A stretch of 64,000 nucleotides of DNA from Staphylococcus intermedius NCTC 11048 (GCF_002902385.1 NZ_PPQH01000009.1:62001-126000); one strand, 5' to 3'. Positions 19,035 through 28,829 are shown, counted from the stretch's first letter. A program made the numbers and translations. The notes: a model not told the origin generated them from the letters alone.

Positions 19035-19104
19035 GCTCACAAGTTCGTTAGTGAGTGTATACAGTAACGCCTTAACTTGCACCATGAGTCGTGTGCAAGG
19101 GCGT
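19035..19104 (+). promoter_or_regulatory. Structured leader of fhuC
   Basis: Two hairpins follow the Fur box. The first is CTCAC (19036-19040) with GTGAG (19051-19055). The second pairs ACGCC (19067-19071) with GGCGT (19100-19104) and CTTGCAC (19076-19082) with GTGCAAG (19093-19099), leaving a four-base bulge. AATCGTTTT follows, then the fhuC ribosome site. This could be an attenuator or a stabilising 5' structure; I do not recognise a known riboswitch. Confidence 0.55.
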
Positions 19105-19130
19105 AATCGTTTTAAGAAAGAAGGATGACG

Positions 19131-19934
19131 ATGAGTAGATTAACAGGTAAAGAGGTTACAATCGGGTATGGTGACCGTGTCATTGTTGATAATTTAGATG
19201 TCGCAATTCCAGATGGTGCCATTACTTCAATTATTGGACCAAATGGATGTGGTAAGTCAACGCTATTAAAAGCACTTTCTCGATTATTAAATACTAAAAG
19301 TGGTGAAATTTGTTTAGACGGTAAAAATATCCATGTCCAGTCAACGAAAGAAATAGCTAAAAAAATTGCAATATTACCTCAGTCTCCAGATGTGGCGGAT
19401 GGTTTAACGGCTGGAGAGCTTGTTTCTTATGGTCGTTTTCCACATCAAAAAGGCTTTGGTCGTTTGAACGAAGAAGACAAAAAAGCGATTGATTGGGCGA
19501 TGCGTGTGACAGGAACAATCGATTTTAAGCATCGTGCAGTGAATGATTTAAGTGGTGGGCAACGTCAACGTGTATGGATTGCGATGGCGCTCGCTCAAAA
19601 AACAGATATTATTTTCCTTGATGAACCGACAACATATTTAGATATTTCGCATCAACTTGAAATTTTAGAGCTCGTACAAGAATTGAATGCTGAACACGGG
19701 ACGACCATTATTATGGTATTACATGATATTAACCAAGCGATTCGTTTTTCAGATCACCTCATTGCGATGAAAGATGGCGATATTATTAAACAAGGGAATA
19801 CGCATGAAGTGTTAACGAATGAAATTTTAGAACGTGTATTTAATATCGACGCAGAGTTAAGTACAGATCCGCGCACAGGTAAACCGATGCTCGTGACATA
19901 CAACCTCTTGTGTAAACATTATGAAAAAGCCTAA
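19131..19934 (+). CDS. fhuC: Ferric hydroxamate ABC transporter ATPase FhuC
   Basis: The 267-residue protein is the ATP-binding subunit of iron(III)-hydroxamate uptake; in S. aureus FhuC also powers staphyloferrin A and B import. Walker A GPNGCGKST is near residue 36, signature LSGGQRQR near residue 140, Walker B IIFLDEPT near residue 160, and the switch His in VLHDINQA. ATGs stand at 19125 and 19131; the second is five bases after AAGGA and matches the S. aureus N-terminus, so I use it. It is the first gene of the Fur-controlled fhuCBG operon. The link to the sbn genes in this window is functional. Confidence 0.96.
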   Translation: MSRLTGKEVTIGYGDRVIVDNLDVAIPDGAITSIIGPNGCGKSTLLKALSRLLNTKSGEICLDGKNIHVQSTKEIAKKIAILPQSPDVADGLTAGELVSYGRFPHQKGFGRLNEEDKKAIDWAMRVTGTIDFKHRAVNDLSGGQRQRVWIAMALAQKTDIIFLDEPTTYLDISHQLEILELVQELNAEHGTTIIMVLHDINQAIRFSDHLIAMKDGDIIKQGNTHEVLTNEILERVFNIDAELSTDPRTGKPMLVTYNLLCKHYEKA

Positions 19935-19959
19935 AAGTTGGATAAACGGAGTATAAAAC

Positions 19960-20964
19960 ATGTTGAAAAAAAGAGTGAATGTGAAGTGGAATGATGCGGT
20001 GCAGTTTACCTGTGCCGTTATCGTATTGTTTATCGTGTTTATCATCGCAACTTTATTAGGTGAAGCACGTGTGAATTTAAGTACCATTTTTGAAGCGGTT
20101 TTTCATTATAATCCGAAAATTCAAGCACACAATGTGATTTCAGAAATTCGAATTCCTAGAAATATCGGTGCTGTGCTTGTAGGGATGGCACTTGCAACAG
20201 CTGGTGCCGTTATTCAAGGTGTGTCTAAAAATGGACTCGCAGACCCCGGCTTGATTGGTTTAAATGCTGGGGCTTCTTTAGCTTTAGCGCTCACCTTTGC
20301 CCTGTTTCCCGGCGCGTCATTTATAGCACATATTGTCGCTGGTTTTTTAGGTGCGATGTTAGGCGGCGTTGTTGTGATGACAATCGGTGGGTCTAGACGA
20401 GATGGTTTTAACCCTATGCGTCTCATTTTAGCTGGTGCTGCAGTCAGTGCGCTGTTAACGGCATTGAGTCAAGGTATTGCGCTCATTTTTCGTCTCAATC
20501 AATCTATTAATTTTTGGAGCGCAGGTGGTGTATCAGGCACAAATTGGCAACAAATTCAAATCAGTGTGCCTATCATTTTAGTATGCTTAATTTTATTGAT
20601 ATTGATGAGTCGACAATTGACCATTTTAAGTTTGGGTGATGCATTAGCTGTAGGACTAGGCCAAAATATTAAGCTGATTCGCGCAGTAGCTTTAATTTTA
20701 TCGATGTTACTCGCAGGGGTTTCTGTTGCGATGGTCGGACAGATTGCATTTGTGGGCCTCATTGTTCCACATATCGTACGTTTTTGGGTCGGTACAGATT
20801 ATATTAAAGTACTTCCGATGACTGCGGTGGTAGGTGGTACGCTTGTCTTAGGTGCAGACCTTGTGGCGAGACTGTTAGGTGAAGCGCCAATGAGTGCGAT
20901 TATCTCCTTTATCGGTGTGCCTTACTTTTTCTATTTGATTCGTAAAGGAGGGCGTACGCTATGA
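19960..20964 (+). CDS. fhuB: Ferric hydroxamate ABC transporter permease FhuB
   Basis: The 334-residue FecCD family permease has about ten membrane segments. The GxxxQ-type motif region GAVIQGVSKNGLADPGLIGLNAGASLAL (residues 85-112 region) and the ATPase-contact segment FVGLIVPHIVRF near residue 265 are visible. It forms a membrane heterodimer with FhuG, driven by FhuC. It begins 26 bases after fhuC, and its stop overlaps the fhuG start by four bases. Confidence 0.95.
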   Translation: MLKKRVNVKWNDAVQFTCAVIVLFIVFIIATLLGEARVNLSTIFEAVFHYNPKIQAHNVISEIRIPRNIGAVLVGMALATAGAVIQGVSKNGLADPGLIGLNAGASLALALTFALFPGASFIAHIVAGFLGAMLGGVVVMTIGGSRRDGFNPMRLILAGAAVSALLTALSQGIALIFRLNQSINFWSAGGVSGTNWQQIQISVPIILVCLILLILMSRQLTILSLGDALAVGLGQNIKLIRAVALILSMLLAGVSVAMVGQIAFVGLIVPHIVRFWVGTDYIKVLPMTAVVGGTLVLGADLVARLLGEAPMSAIISFIGVPYFFYLIRKGGRTL

Positions 20965-21977
20965 TTCATCCGAATTTAAAACGTAAGCAGTTGTTGACAT
21001 TCATGAGTGCGCTCATACTTTTGATACTCGCAATCGCATGGAATTTAACGACGGGTGAATATGCGATGTCATTTTCGCAAGTGATTCAAACGTTGTTAGG
21101 ACAAGGTGATGCGGCAGACCAACTCATTTTAATTGATTTTCGTTTACCACGTGTCGTTATTACAGTGCTTGCGGGGATTGCGTTAAGTATGAGTGGTGCT
21201 GTATTACAAAGTGTTACTAAAAATCCACTAGCTGAACCCGGTATTTTAGGCATCAATGCGGGAAGTGGTTTTGCGATTGCGCTATTTATATCTTTAGGTC
21301 AAATTCACGTGGATCAATTTGTCTACGCTTTACCAATTGTGAGCATGGTTGGAGGCATAGGAACAGCGCTTGCAATTTTTATATTAAGTTACCAAGGCGA
21401 CAAAGGACTTTCACCGGCAAGTATGGTATTAATCGGTGTCGGGATGGCCACTGCATTATCTGGTGCGGCGCTTACAATTATGGCGACCTTTAATAAAGAA
21501 CAATCTGAATTTATTGCAACCTGGCTAGCTGGTAATATATGGGGAGATACATGGCCGTTTGTATTTGCCTTTTTACCATGGCTCATTGTTTTAGTGCCTT
21601 TGTTATTCTTTAAGGCGGAAACACTCAACATTTTAAATACGAATGATACAATTGCTAAAGGATTGGGCATTCGACTCAATAAAGAACGGTTCATTTTAGT
21701 TTTAATAGCCGTGACGCTTTCAAGTGTTGCAGTTGCAGTCGCTGGTGCAATCGGGTTCATTGGTTTAATGGGGCCTCATATTGCAAAATCCATCGTCGGT
21801 CCGAGACATCAACTGTTCTTGCCGATAGCTATTTCAATAGGGGCATTGTTGCTCGTTGTTGCAGATACACTCGGCAAAATACTCTTACAACCGAGTGGCC
21901 TACCTACAGGACTCATCGTTGCTGTGATTGGTGCACCGTATTTCTTATATTTGATGTACCGCACACGTTCTGTATAA
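20961..21977 (+). CDS. fhuG: Ferric hydroxamate ABC transporter permease FhuG
   Basis: The 338-residue FecCD family permease pairs with FhuB. It shows the same conserved blocks, VLQSVTKNPLAEPGILGINAG near residue 90 and GFIGLMGPHIAKSIVG near residue 265, with about ten hydrophobic segments. The ATG overlaps the fhuB stop (ATGA), so the two are translationally coupled. It is the last gene of the operon; no clear terminator follows within the next 100 bases. Confidence 0.95.
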   Translation: MIHPNLKRKQLLTFMSALILLILAIAWNLTTGEYAMSFSQVIQTLLGQGDAADQLILIDFRLPRVVITVLAGIALSMSGAVLQSVTKNPLAEPGILGINAGSGFAIALFISLGQIHVDQFVYALPIVSMVGGIGTALAIFILSYQGDKGLSPASMVLIGVGMATALSGAALTIMATFNKEQSEFIATWLAGNIWGDTWPFVFAFLPWLIVLVPLLFFKAETLNILNTNDTIAKGLGIRLNKERFILVLIAVTLSSVAVAVAGAIGFIGLMGPHIAKSIVGPRHQLFLPIAISIGALLLVVADTLGKILLQPSGLPTGLIVAVIGAPYFLYLMYRTRSV

Positions 21978-22143
21978 TTTCAGTCTCAAGATTGAAGTAT
22001 ATTTCTATAAAATATGTTAAAATGTTCATTGTATTAAAAAATTTGATAAAATTGGACTTAATGTGATTTGCCAATCTGTATTCTTTTAGCAAGTATGTTA
22101 AGATGAGAGTGATTGGACTATGGCACATTCAGGAGGACAAGCC

Positions 22144-22641
22144 ATGCAAGATTTAATAAAGAGACATGTCTTAAACGGCGAATTTGATGCAGTGAAACAC
22201 TTAATGTCTGCCACTGATTTTTTAGAATTTGAAGAAGCCTATATTTCCAGTGCATATGAAGATGAAAGTGTGATGTATTACACTTGTTTGTTGTATATGA
22301 TTAAAGAAGAGGAAACATCTGAAATCCACGACTTAGCTTTTCTATTACTCGTATATCCTTTAAGTGACGTGCCAGGCGCAATAGATGCCGCATATTATCA
22401 TGCCGAATCTTCTATTGATTTGACAAAGGGTAAAGAGGTGAAGAGCTTGTTGCAAATGTTATTGTTACATGCGCTTCCGGAACCTGTGATTTCTGATAAA
22501 AAAGCTTTCGAAATTTCGAAACAAATCTTGAAACTTGATCCGAGCAATAAAGTAGCACGTAATGTATTGAAAGATACAGCGAAACGTATGGATCAAGTCG
22601 TAGTTGATTTTGACCAGTTAAGTCATTATAAAGATGCATAA
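22144..22641 (+). CDS. Conserved helical protein of unknown function
   Basis: I do not recognise a named family for this 165-residue, probably cytoplasmic protein. It is rich in helices and acidic residues, with no signal peptide. The C-terminal part KAFEISKQILKLDPSNKVAR looks like a TPR helix pair, which suggests protein-protein contacts. The frame opens at 22120, but the ATG at 22144 has an excellent site (AGGAGGA) and is preferred. It lies alone between fhuG and an efflux gene and has its own terminator. Confidence 0.75.
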   Translation: MQDLIKRHVLNGEFDAVKHLMSATDFLEFEEAYISSAYEDESVMYYTCLLYMIKEEETSEIHDLAFLLLVYPLSDVPGAIDAAYYHAESSIDLTKGKEVKSLLQMLLLHALPEPVISDKKAFEISKQILKLDPSNKVARNVLKDTAKRMDQVVVDFDQLSHYKDA

Positions 22642-22968
22642 GTTTTTGAATATGAACCATTCGATGTGATTCAAGCATTGGATGGTTTTTTCGTTGTTGG
22701 GACATTTTAATATTTGCGGTTTGGATGAAGTTTGTTCATATGATTGCGCGAATCTGTTTCTCTATGAGGCTAAATGGGTTAAAAAATATTTATTTCAATT
22801 AATGGTTTTGAGGAATAGTAAAATCGGGAATACGAATGGTGCATTTCGAAATACAATACCGATGTTTAATAAAATTGAAATGAATCAATGAAAAGAAAAT
22901 TGTATATGTATCTATTTGTTGTCGAATTGTGTATAATAAACAAGTTCGAAAAAAGAGGGAGTTGAATT
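22642..22968. other. Intergenic region before the DHA2-type efflux gene
   Basis: This 327-base stretch holds the terminator at 22655-22691 and, near its end, TATAAT (22931-22936 region) as a likely -10 for the efflux gene. A 69-codon open frame at 22682-22891 starts inside the terminator and is not supported. Confidence 0.5.
22655..22691 (+). terminator. Terminator after the helical protein gene
   Basis: AACCATTCGATG pairs, with G-U pairs, with CATTGGATGGTT, followed by TTTTCG. Confidence 0.75.
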
Positions 22969-24417
22969 ATGGAAGGTAAAAATTATTCAAAAATTATAAT
23001 GGCGGTATTTCTCATCGGGGCATTTTTCATGATTTTAAATGAAACGTTATTGAATATTGCACTGCAAGAGCTGATGCACTATTTTGATATTTCGAGAACA
23101 ACCGTACAATGGATGGCGAGTGGTTTTATGATGATTATGGGGATTGTCTCACCACTCTCTGCGTTAATTATCCAATGGTTTACGACAAGACGATTATTTT
23201 TAGGGCTTATCGTCATTTTTACAATAGGTTCATTCGTAGCAGGTTTTGCTGTGAATTTCCCGATGTTATTAACAGGGCGAATGATTCAAGCAGTGGGAAC
23301 TGGGTTGATGATCCCGCTCATTATGAATGCGATGCTACTTTTATTTGATGAGTCAGTGAGAGGGCGTGTCATGGGGACGTTTGGTCTGATTATTATGTTT
23401 GCACCAGCAATAGGCCCCACTTTATCAGGTGTTATAGTGGATTATTTAGGATGGCGTTGGTTATTTTTTATCGTTATTCCATTTATGTTATTCACATTTG
23501 TATTTGCATTCATTTTCTTAAAAAATGTGGGAGAAGTCACACGTCCCAAAATCGATGTGTTGTCAATCATATTATCAACAGTCGGTATTACAGGATTAAT
23601 TTACAGTGTATCCAAAGTGAGTTCAGTTGATGGAGGCGTATTGAATTGGGAAATTGCTCTGCCACTCATTATTGGGCTCATCAGTACAGTGGCTTTTATA
23701 CGTCGACAATTCATTTTAGATGAACCGATTTTAGATTTTCGAGTGTTGCAATATCACAATTTCCGTAAAGGGATGATTATTTTCGTCATCGTCATGATGA
23801 GTATGTTTGCGTCTGAAATTGTTATGCCAATGTATTTACAAGGACCAATGGGATTCTCGGCTAAAGTTGCAGGGCTTATTTTATTGCCGGGGGCGCTGTT
23901 AAACGGCTTTCTTTCACCATTTATGGGTGGTCTGTTCGACAAATTTGGACCACGTAAAATGGTCATTCCGGGCTTGTTTTTACTGTTAGCTGTAGCGATA
24001 TTCTATACGACAATTCATCCAGGTATTCCGGTTTATGTATTTGTCATTGCTTATATGGTACTCATGATCGGTATTGCTTCAATTATGATGCCAGCAAGCA
24101 CCAATGGTTTAAATGCGTTGCCACAGGATAAGTACCCACACGGCACAGCCATTTTTAACGTATTACAACCGATTGCAGGTGCGACGGGTATTGCGGTGTT
24201 TGTAGGTATCGTTTCAGGCGTACAAAATAACGAAATCTCAAAACACGAACATGTAACCCAAGCCGTTCTCGATAAAGCGATGACGATGGGGATGCACACT
24301 GCTTATATTTTCGCAATTGTATTGATTCTGATAGGTATTTTCTTCTCGTTTAGATTAACAAATGCATCGAAAGAAAAGAAATTACAAGAAGCAGCTTCAC
24401 AAGCTTCAGATCAATAA
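22969..24417 (+). CDS. MFS multidrug efflux transporter, 14-segment DHA2 type
   Basis: The 482-residue membrane protein is of the EmrB/QacA (DHA2, 14-segment) drug:proton antiporter type. Motif C-like FAPAIGPTLSGVIVDYLGWRWLF near residues 142-165 (split here for brevity) and motif A-like sequence after the second segment support this. GGLFDKFGPRKM near residue 318 is the second motif A. Substrates cannot be told from sequence. The start has AGAGGGAG upstream. It stands alone with its own terminator. Confidence 0.88.
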   Translation: MEGKNYSKIIMAVFLIGAFFMILNETLLNIALQELMHYFDISRTTVQWMASGFMMIMGIVSPLSALIIQWFTTRRLFLGLIVIFTIGSFVAGFAVNFPMLLTGRMIQAVGTGLMIPLIMNAMLLLFDESVRGRVMGTFGLIIMFAPAIGPTLSGVIVDYLGWRWLFFIVIPFMLFTFVFAFIFLKNVGEVTRPKIDVLSIILSTVGITGLIYSVSKVSSVDGGVLNWEIALPLIIGLISTVAFIRRQFILDEPILDFRVLQYHNFRKGMIIFVIVMMSMFASEIVMPMYLQGPMGFSAKVAGLILLPGALLNGFLSPFMGGLFDKFGPRKMVIPGLFLLLAVAIFYTTIHPGIPVYVFVIAYMVLMIGIASIMMPASTNGLNALPQDKYPHGTAIFNVLQPIAGATGIAVFVGIVSGVQNNEISKHEHVTQAVLDKAMTMGMHTAYIFAIVLILIGIFFSFRLTNASKEKKLQEAASQASDQ

Positions 24418-24432
24418 ACAAACCGTACAATT

Positions 24433-24471
24433 AGAGGCTAGGAAATGAATTTTTCTTAGTCTCTTTTCTTA
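24433..24471 (+). terminator. Terminator after the efflux gene
   Basis: AGAGGCTAGGAAA pairs, with G-U pairs, with TTTCTTAGTCTCT, followed by TTTCTT. Confidence 0.75.
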
Positions 24472-24927
24472 TGTATGGGCATTCTGAAAAAGTAAGATGT
24501 GCAATAGCATGTTGCTCCGGTTTTTCAATAGAATGACCGTCAATATTCAAAAGAACATTTCTATGACATTATGTATGGGGGCGGGAGATTGAAAATTTTA
24601 TGTCCTATCCCTAATGTTTCGTAAAAAATAGGTATTTTAGTTTTTTTGAAGAAAAATAATGCAATTTTTTCATGTTTTTTTGCATTGTTATAAGAAATAG
24701 CGTTTTATTTTTCTTAAAATATGAATAAAGATACAAAATCAATACATTATAGCGTTTGATTATTCGATAATGGGTATAAAAAATAGGCGAAAAATGAATT
24801 TGATGATGCTGTGAGCCCTGTTGTATCAAAGGGTTTAGAGATTTTTGAAACTTGATAAAATTTGAAAATAATGAATGAATATGTTTTAATGTTTAACGTG
24901 TTTTGCTAACGAGGAGGTCAAAACAGT
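24472..24927. other. AT-rich intergenic region before the YkvI gene
   Basis: About 455 bases with strong A/T runs and no supported gene. It contains TATGTCCTATCCCTAATG (24599-24616), which resembles the C-rich patch at 3507-3525; the meaning is unknown. Confidence 0.5.
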
Positions 24928-25995
24928 ATGAAAAAATATAGTGAAGCTATAAAAATAGCTTTTGCCTATGTAGGTGTAGTGGTCGGTGCCGGCTTCTCTA
25001 CAGGTCAAGAAGTACTGCAATTTTTTAGTCAGTTCGGTATCTATTCCTATATAGGTGTGGTGATTTCAGGGTTAATCTTGACGTTTATCGGACGCCAAGT
25101 TGCGAAAATCGGAACAGCTTTTGACGCGGAAAACCATGAATCAACACTAGAGTATTTATTTGGTAAAAAACTTGGACTTATCATCGATTATGTTTTAATT
25201 TTATCATTGTATGCTGTAACAATTACGATGATTGCAGGTGCAGGTTCAACATTTAATGAAAGTTTCGGCGTACCCACATGGCTTGGTGCATTGATCATGT
25301 GTATTGTTGTTTATATTACGTTGTTAATGGACTTCAATAAGATTGTTAGTGCGTTAGGTATTGTGACACCTGTATTGATTGTGTTAGTTGTACTGATTGC
25401 CGCAGCGTCATTATTCCAAGGTTCTACTCCGTTATCAAAAATCAACAGTGTCGTGGAAAACCCAAGTTTGGGCGTAGCGATTTGGAATGGCTTTAACTAT
25501 GGTGGTTTAGCATTCGCAGTTGGTTTTAGTACACTTGTAGCTATTGGTGGCGATGCGTCTAAGCGTCTAGTCTCTGGTTTAGGTGGTTTAATCGGTGGCG
25601 TTGTGTATCTTGTATTATTAGGTTTAATTAACTTTGCGCTACAGTCTGAATATACAGAGATTAAAGACTCAGCAATTCCAACATTAATTTTAGCAGGAAA
25701 AATTTCACCTGTTTTAACGTTTATACTTTCTATCGTCATGTTAGCAGTGATGTATAATACGATTTTAGGTCTATCTTATTCATTTGCCGCACGTTTTACA
25801 TCGCCTTATACGAAGCGCTATTATATCATGATTTCTATTATCGTCCCATTAGCTTATGCATTGAGCTTCGTAGGTTTTGAAGGCTTGATTGCTATTGTGT
25901 ATCCAATGATGGGGGTTATCGGTCTATTTATCGTTATTGCAGTAGTCGTGAAATATTTATATAGAAAATCACAAGATAAGAAATTCATTGCTTAA
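24928..25995 (+). CDS. YkvI family membrane transporter
   Basis: The 355-residue protein has ten or more hydrophobic segments and belongs to the YkvI family, distantly related to APC superfamily amino acid transporters. The N-terminal AFAYVGVVVGAGFSTGQE block is typical: a broken first helix with the GAGFSTGQE turn, where transported ions or substrate bind in relatives. The substrate is unknown. The ribosome site GAGGAGGTC is strong. The esterase gene follows after 42 bases and may share the transcript. Confidence 0.85.
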   Translation: MKKYSEAIKIAFAYVGVVVGAGFSTGQEVLQFFSQFGIYSYIGVVISGLILTFIGRQVAKIGTAFDAENHESTLEYLFGKKLGLIIDYVLILSLYAVTITMIAGAGSTFNESFGVPTWLGALIMCIVVYITLLMDFNKIVSALGIVTPVLIVLVVLIAAASLFQGSTPLSKINSVVENPSLGVAIWNGFNYGGLAFAVGFSTLVAIGGDASKRLVSGLGGLIGGVVYLVLLGLINFALQSEYTEIKDSAIPTLILAGKISPVLTFILSIVMLAVMYNTILGLSYSFAARFTSPYTKRYYIMISIIVPLAYALSFVGFEGLIAIVYPMMGVIGLFIVIAVVVKYLYRKSQDKKFIA

Positions 25996-26037
25996 TTAAT
26001 AGGATATGTTACAATTCTTCCGAAAGGAAAGATTGGA

Positions 26038-27063
26038 ATGACAAATCGTAGAAAAAGATGGATTTTGATTACCGTCATTATTCTTATTGTTATAGCCGGT
26101 CTAATAGCCGGCTATTTTTTTGGTTCTCATGCAACGAAAGAGGCTGAGAATAAAGTTTCGATTCAAAATAAAAATGTTTCTGCTTTTGAAAATATTACAT
26201 ATATGGAAGGACTGCCCAACAGTCAACTTGATATTTTGATGCCGAAACATGTGAATGCGAACGATCAACTGCCCGTCATCTTTTGGGCACATGGTGGTGG
26301 ATTTATCGCTGGAGACAAGCAATATAAAAATCCTTTGTTGGCGCAAATTGTTGAACATGGGTATGTTGTAGTGAATGTCAATTATGCGTTGGCTCCGGAA
26401 TATCAGTATCCAACACCGCTCATTCAAATGGACAATGCAGTGCGTTTTATTAAACAACAAGAACAAGAACTACCGATCAACTTAGATGAAGTGATTATTG
26501 GTGGGGACTCTGCGGGTGCACAAATTAACAGCCAATATACAGCGATACAAACGAATGCTCAATTGCGTGCTGACATGGGATTTAAGCAGCAATTTAAGCC
26601 CGAGCAACTCAAAGCAGCCATATTTTTTGGTGGCTTTTATGATATGCAAACCGTACGTTCGACTGAATTTCCGAGAATTGATTTATTTATGAGAAGTTAT
26701 ACGGGTGTTAAAAATTGGGAGTCACGATTTAAAAATATTGCTGAAATGTCGACGAAAAATCAAGTTACCTCTGATTTTCCAGCAACTTATTTATCGGTTG
26801 GGGATGCAGATCCGTTTATGAGTCAAAATGTTTCTTTTGCAGATGCGTTAGAAAAGGAAGGCGTTGTTGTAGAACGCTTTTTCTTTGACGGCTCGCATCA
26901 TTTGAAACATCAATATCAATTTCATTTGCAAAAACCTGAATCTAAAGAGAATATTCAACAAGTATTGAGCTTTTTAAGTCGAAATACATCTAACACACAA
27001 GTGAATACAGAAGTAAAAGATGATATTCATACAGAAATTAATCTAAATCCATATGAGATGTAG
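26038..27063 (+). CDS. Membrane-anchored alpha/beta hydrolase (esterase/lipase-like)
   Basis: The 341-residue protein has an N-terminal membrane anchor (residues 8-29, basic start NRRKRW) and an extracellular alpha/beta hydrolase domain of the hormone-sensitive lipase type. The oxyanion motif HGGG is in FWAHGGGFIAGD near residue 86, the nucleophile Ser in GGDSAGAQ near residue 160, the acid in SVGDADPFM near residue 262, and the His in DGSHHLKHQ near residue 290. The natural ester is not known. AAAGGAAAG precedes the start. A strong terminator follows. Confidence 0.87.
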   Translation: MTNRRKRWILITVIILIVIAGLIAGYFFGSHATKEAENKVSIQNKNVSAFENITYMEGLPNSQLDILMPKHVNANDQLPVIFWAHGGGFIAGDKQYKNPLLAQIVEHGYVVVNVNYALAPEYQYPTPLIQMDNAVRFIKQQEQELPINLDEVIIGGDSAGAQINSQYTAIQTNAQLRADMGFKQQFKPEQLKAAIFFGGFYDMQTVRSTEFPRIDLFMRSYTGVKNWESRFKNIAEMSTKNQVTSDFPATYLSVGDADPFMSQNVSFADALEKEGVVVERFFFDGSHHLKHQYQFHLQKPESKENIQQVLSFLSRNTSNTQVNTEVKDDIHTEINLNPYEM

Positions 27064-27072
27064 ACAATGAAG

Positions 27073-27112
27073 AAAAGACTGATGAGGCATTTCAGCGTCT
27101 CATCAGTCTTTT
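27073..27112. terminator. Terminator between esterase and acetyltransferase genes
   Basis: AAAAGACTGATGAG (27073-27086) pairs perfectly with CTCATCAGTCTTTT (27099-27112). A and T runs on both sides allow use by both convergent genes. Confidence 0.88.
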
Positions 27113-27221
27113 CTTAAATTTTATTGAATACTAAAGCAAACTCATTCATCAAAAAGTTTTAATGAATGAACGATGCGCTTAGTGATTCTCAATTGGAAAT
27201 GGTACACTAAACATGTCAACG

Positions 27222-27743
27222 TCATACAGTTGTACCATCATTTAATAAATAAGCCATGATGAGCTCATTGTAATATTGGCCTTGAATTTTTAAAGTGTGG
27301 CGCATTTCTCCTTCAACTTTAAATCCGGCACGTTCGTATAAGTGAATGGCTTTTTTATTTTCAGTAACGACAGTGAGTGTGATTCTCGTGATGCCATGGT
27401 TTTGACACCAGTTTTTGCAATGTTGAATTAACTCAAACCCGATACCTAAGCCTTGGAATTGACGTAGTACCGCCATAGAAATTTCTGCTTGATGTTCAAT
27501 GCGACGGAGTTTTTGAGTTGTTACCGTCAAATAACCGACTAATTGATGTTCATTTTCTGCGACGAGGATAGTGAGATGGGGCGAAGTGATGACAGCTTCG
27601 ATACGTGAAATTGCGTTTTCTAGTGAAGGCATATATTCACCTGGATCGTAAAGCATGTATTCTGATTCTTCAAAAACTTGTTGCATCAGCGTAGTCAATG
27701 CTTCCACATCATTGATACTGACTTCTCTGATTGTTATCGTCAT
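27222..27743 (-). CDS. GNAT family N-acetyltransferase
   Basis: The 173-residue protein has the GNAT fold. The acetyl-CoA binding motif is AVLRQFQGLGIGFELIQHC near residues 92-110, with the Q/RxxGxG/A pattern as QGLGIG, followed by the conserved ENKKAIHLYERAGFKVEGEMRH block. These suggest a RimI-like or small-molecule acetyltransferase; the substrate is unknown. The start has a GGAGGTGTAGGC site. It is convergent with the esterase gene and divergent from graX. Confidence 0.88.
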   Translation of the reverse strand: MTITIREVSINDVEALTTLMQQVFEESEYMLYDPGEYMPSLENAISRIEAVITSPHLTILVAENEHQLVGYLTVTTQKLRRIEHQAEISMAVLRQFQGLGIGFELIQHCKNWCQNHGITRITLTVVTENKKAIHLYERAGFKVEGEMRHTLKIQGQYYNELIMAYLLNDGTTV

Positions 27744-27903
27744 GCCTACACCTCCATTCAGTACATATTAATAGGACACGTTGTTGGAAAAGCCTTAAGC
27801 TTATTGTATCTTAATTTAATAAATATAGGAAATTTCTAACGTGCAGAATTGAATTTTGAAAAATGGATTAAAAATTATCAATGAATAGAGAAAGGAGTTT
27901 TTT

Positions 27904-28824
27904 ATGAAACCGCATGTGTTATTAGCTGGAGGTACAGGCTATATTGGCCGAAGTTTAATTGGAAACTTGCATGATACGACGATACTACATACCATGTCAC
28001 AATACCCTAAAAGTCAAACACACGACGATATTACAGTTATAAAAGGCGATATATATCATTATGTGGATGTGTTACGTGCAATGGAAGGCATGGATATCGC
28101 GGTTTACTTTTTAGATCCGACGAAACATTCAGCCAAATTAACACGCGCATTGGCCAAAGATTTAAATTTAATTGCAGCAGATAATTTCGGACGTGCGGCA
28201 GCAGAACAACAAGTGAAAGAAATCATATATGTGAGTGGAAGCCAGTTCGATAATGAGACCGTCAAGCAACTTGGCGCGTACGGTGTGCCAGTTAGAACTA
28301 CCACACATGCCGTCAAACGTCCGCATATTTCTGTTGAATTTCAAACGTCTAAATACAATGATATTCGTATTGCGCACCATATGCCAAGACCACAAACCTG
28401 GAGCTTAGCACAATGGATACAACAATTACGTATTTGGCTGTCAGTCACACCAGGTACGAGAGTTACTGTTGAACAAGATGGCCAGCAATTTAAAGTGTAT
28501 CGTAAAAATCGTGCGCAGTTGCTAATGCAGTTAGAGCTAGAAAAAATAGACGATGATTTGTATCGATTGGTGATGACAAAAGGGCGTTTAGCACGATTAA
28601 ATCAAGGGAAGCGTATGCAAATTGAATTTCGTTATATTCGTCAATTCGATTTTGTGATTGTGCATGTCTTTGATTTTATTCCGAGTGCGCTATGGCCAGT
28701 CGCATATTTTGTTGAAGTGCCATTTATTCAAATGATGCTGCGTGGTTTTGACACGAAATGCCGCATTCATCATTTTCAATATCGTAAACAAAACGGAGAG
28801 GACTTACGTTACACAAAGGACTGA
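27904..28824 (+). CDS. graX: GraX, accessory protein of the GraRS system
   Basis: The 306-residue protein has an N-terminal Rossmann fold of the NAD(P)-dependent epimerase type (GGTGYIGRSL at residues 9-18) and a variable C-terminal half. In S. aureus GraX links to GraS and GraR and is needed for signal passage in sensing cationic antimicrobial peptides. The protein aligns with S. aureus GraX through AADNFGRAAAEQQVKEIIYV and the end FDTKCRIHHFQ. AAAGGAG lies seven bases upstream. It is the first gene of graXRS, and graR starts six bases after its stop. Confidence 0.93.
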   Translation: MKPHVLLAGGTGYIGRSLIGNLHDTTILHTMSQYPKSQTHDDITVIKGDIYHYVDVLRAMEGMDIAVYFLDPTKHSAKLTRALAKDLNLIAADNFGRAAAEQQVKEIIYVSGSQFDNETVKQLGAYGVPVRTTTHAVKRPHISVEFQTSKYNDIRIAHHMPRPQTWSLAQWIQQLRIWLSVTPGTRVTVEQDGQQFKVYRKNRAQLLMQLELEKIDDDLYRLVMTKGRLARLNQGKRMQIEFRYIRQFDFVIVHVFDFIPSALWPVAYFVEVPFIQMMLRGFDTKCRIHHFQYRKQNGEDLRYTKD

Positions 28825-28829
28825 TGAAA

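Noticed and set aside
24611-24829. 72-codon minus-strand frame in the AT-rich gap
   Set aside because: Its sequence is dominated by Lys, Phe, Tyr and Ile from A/T runs, and it has no ribosome site.
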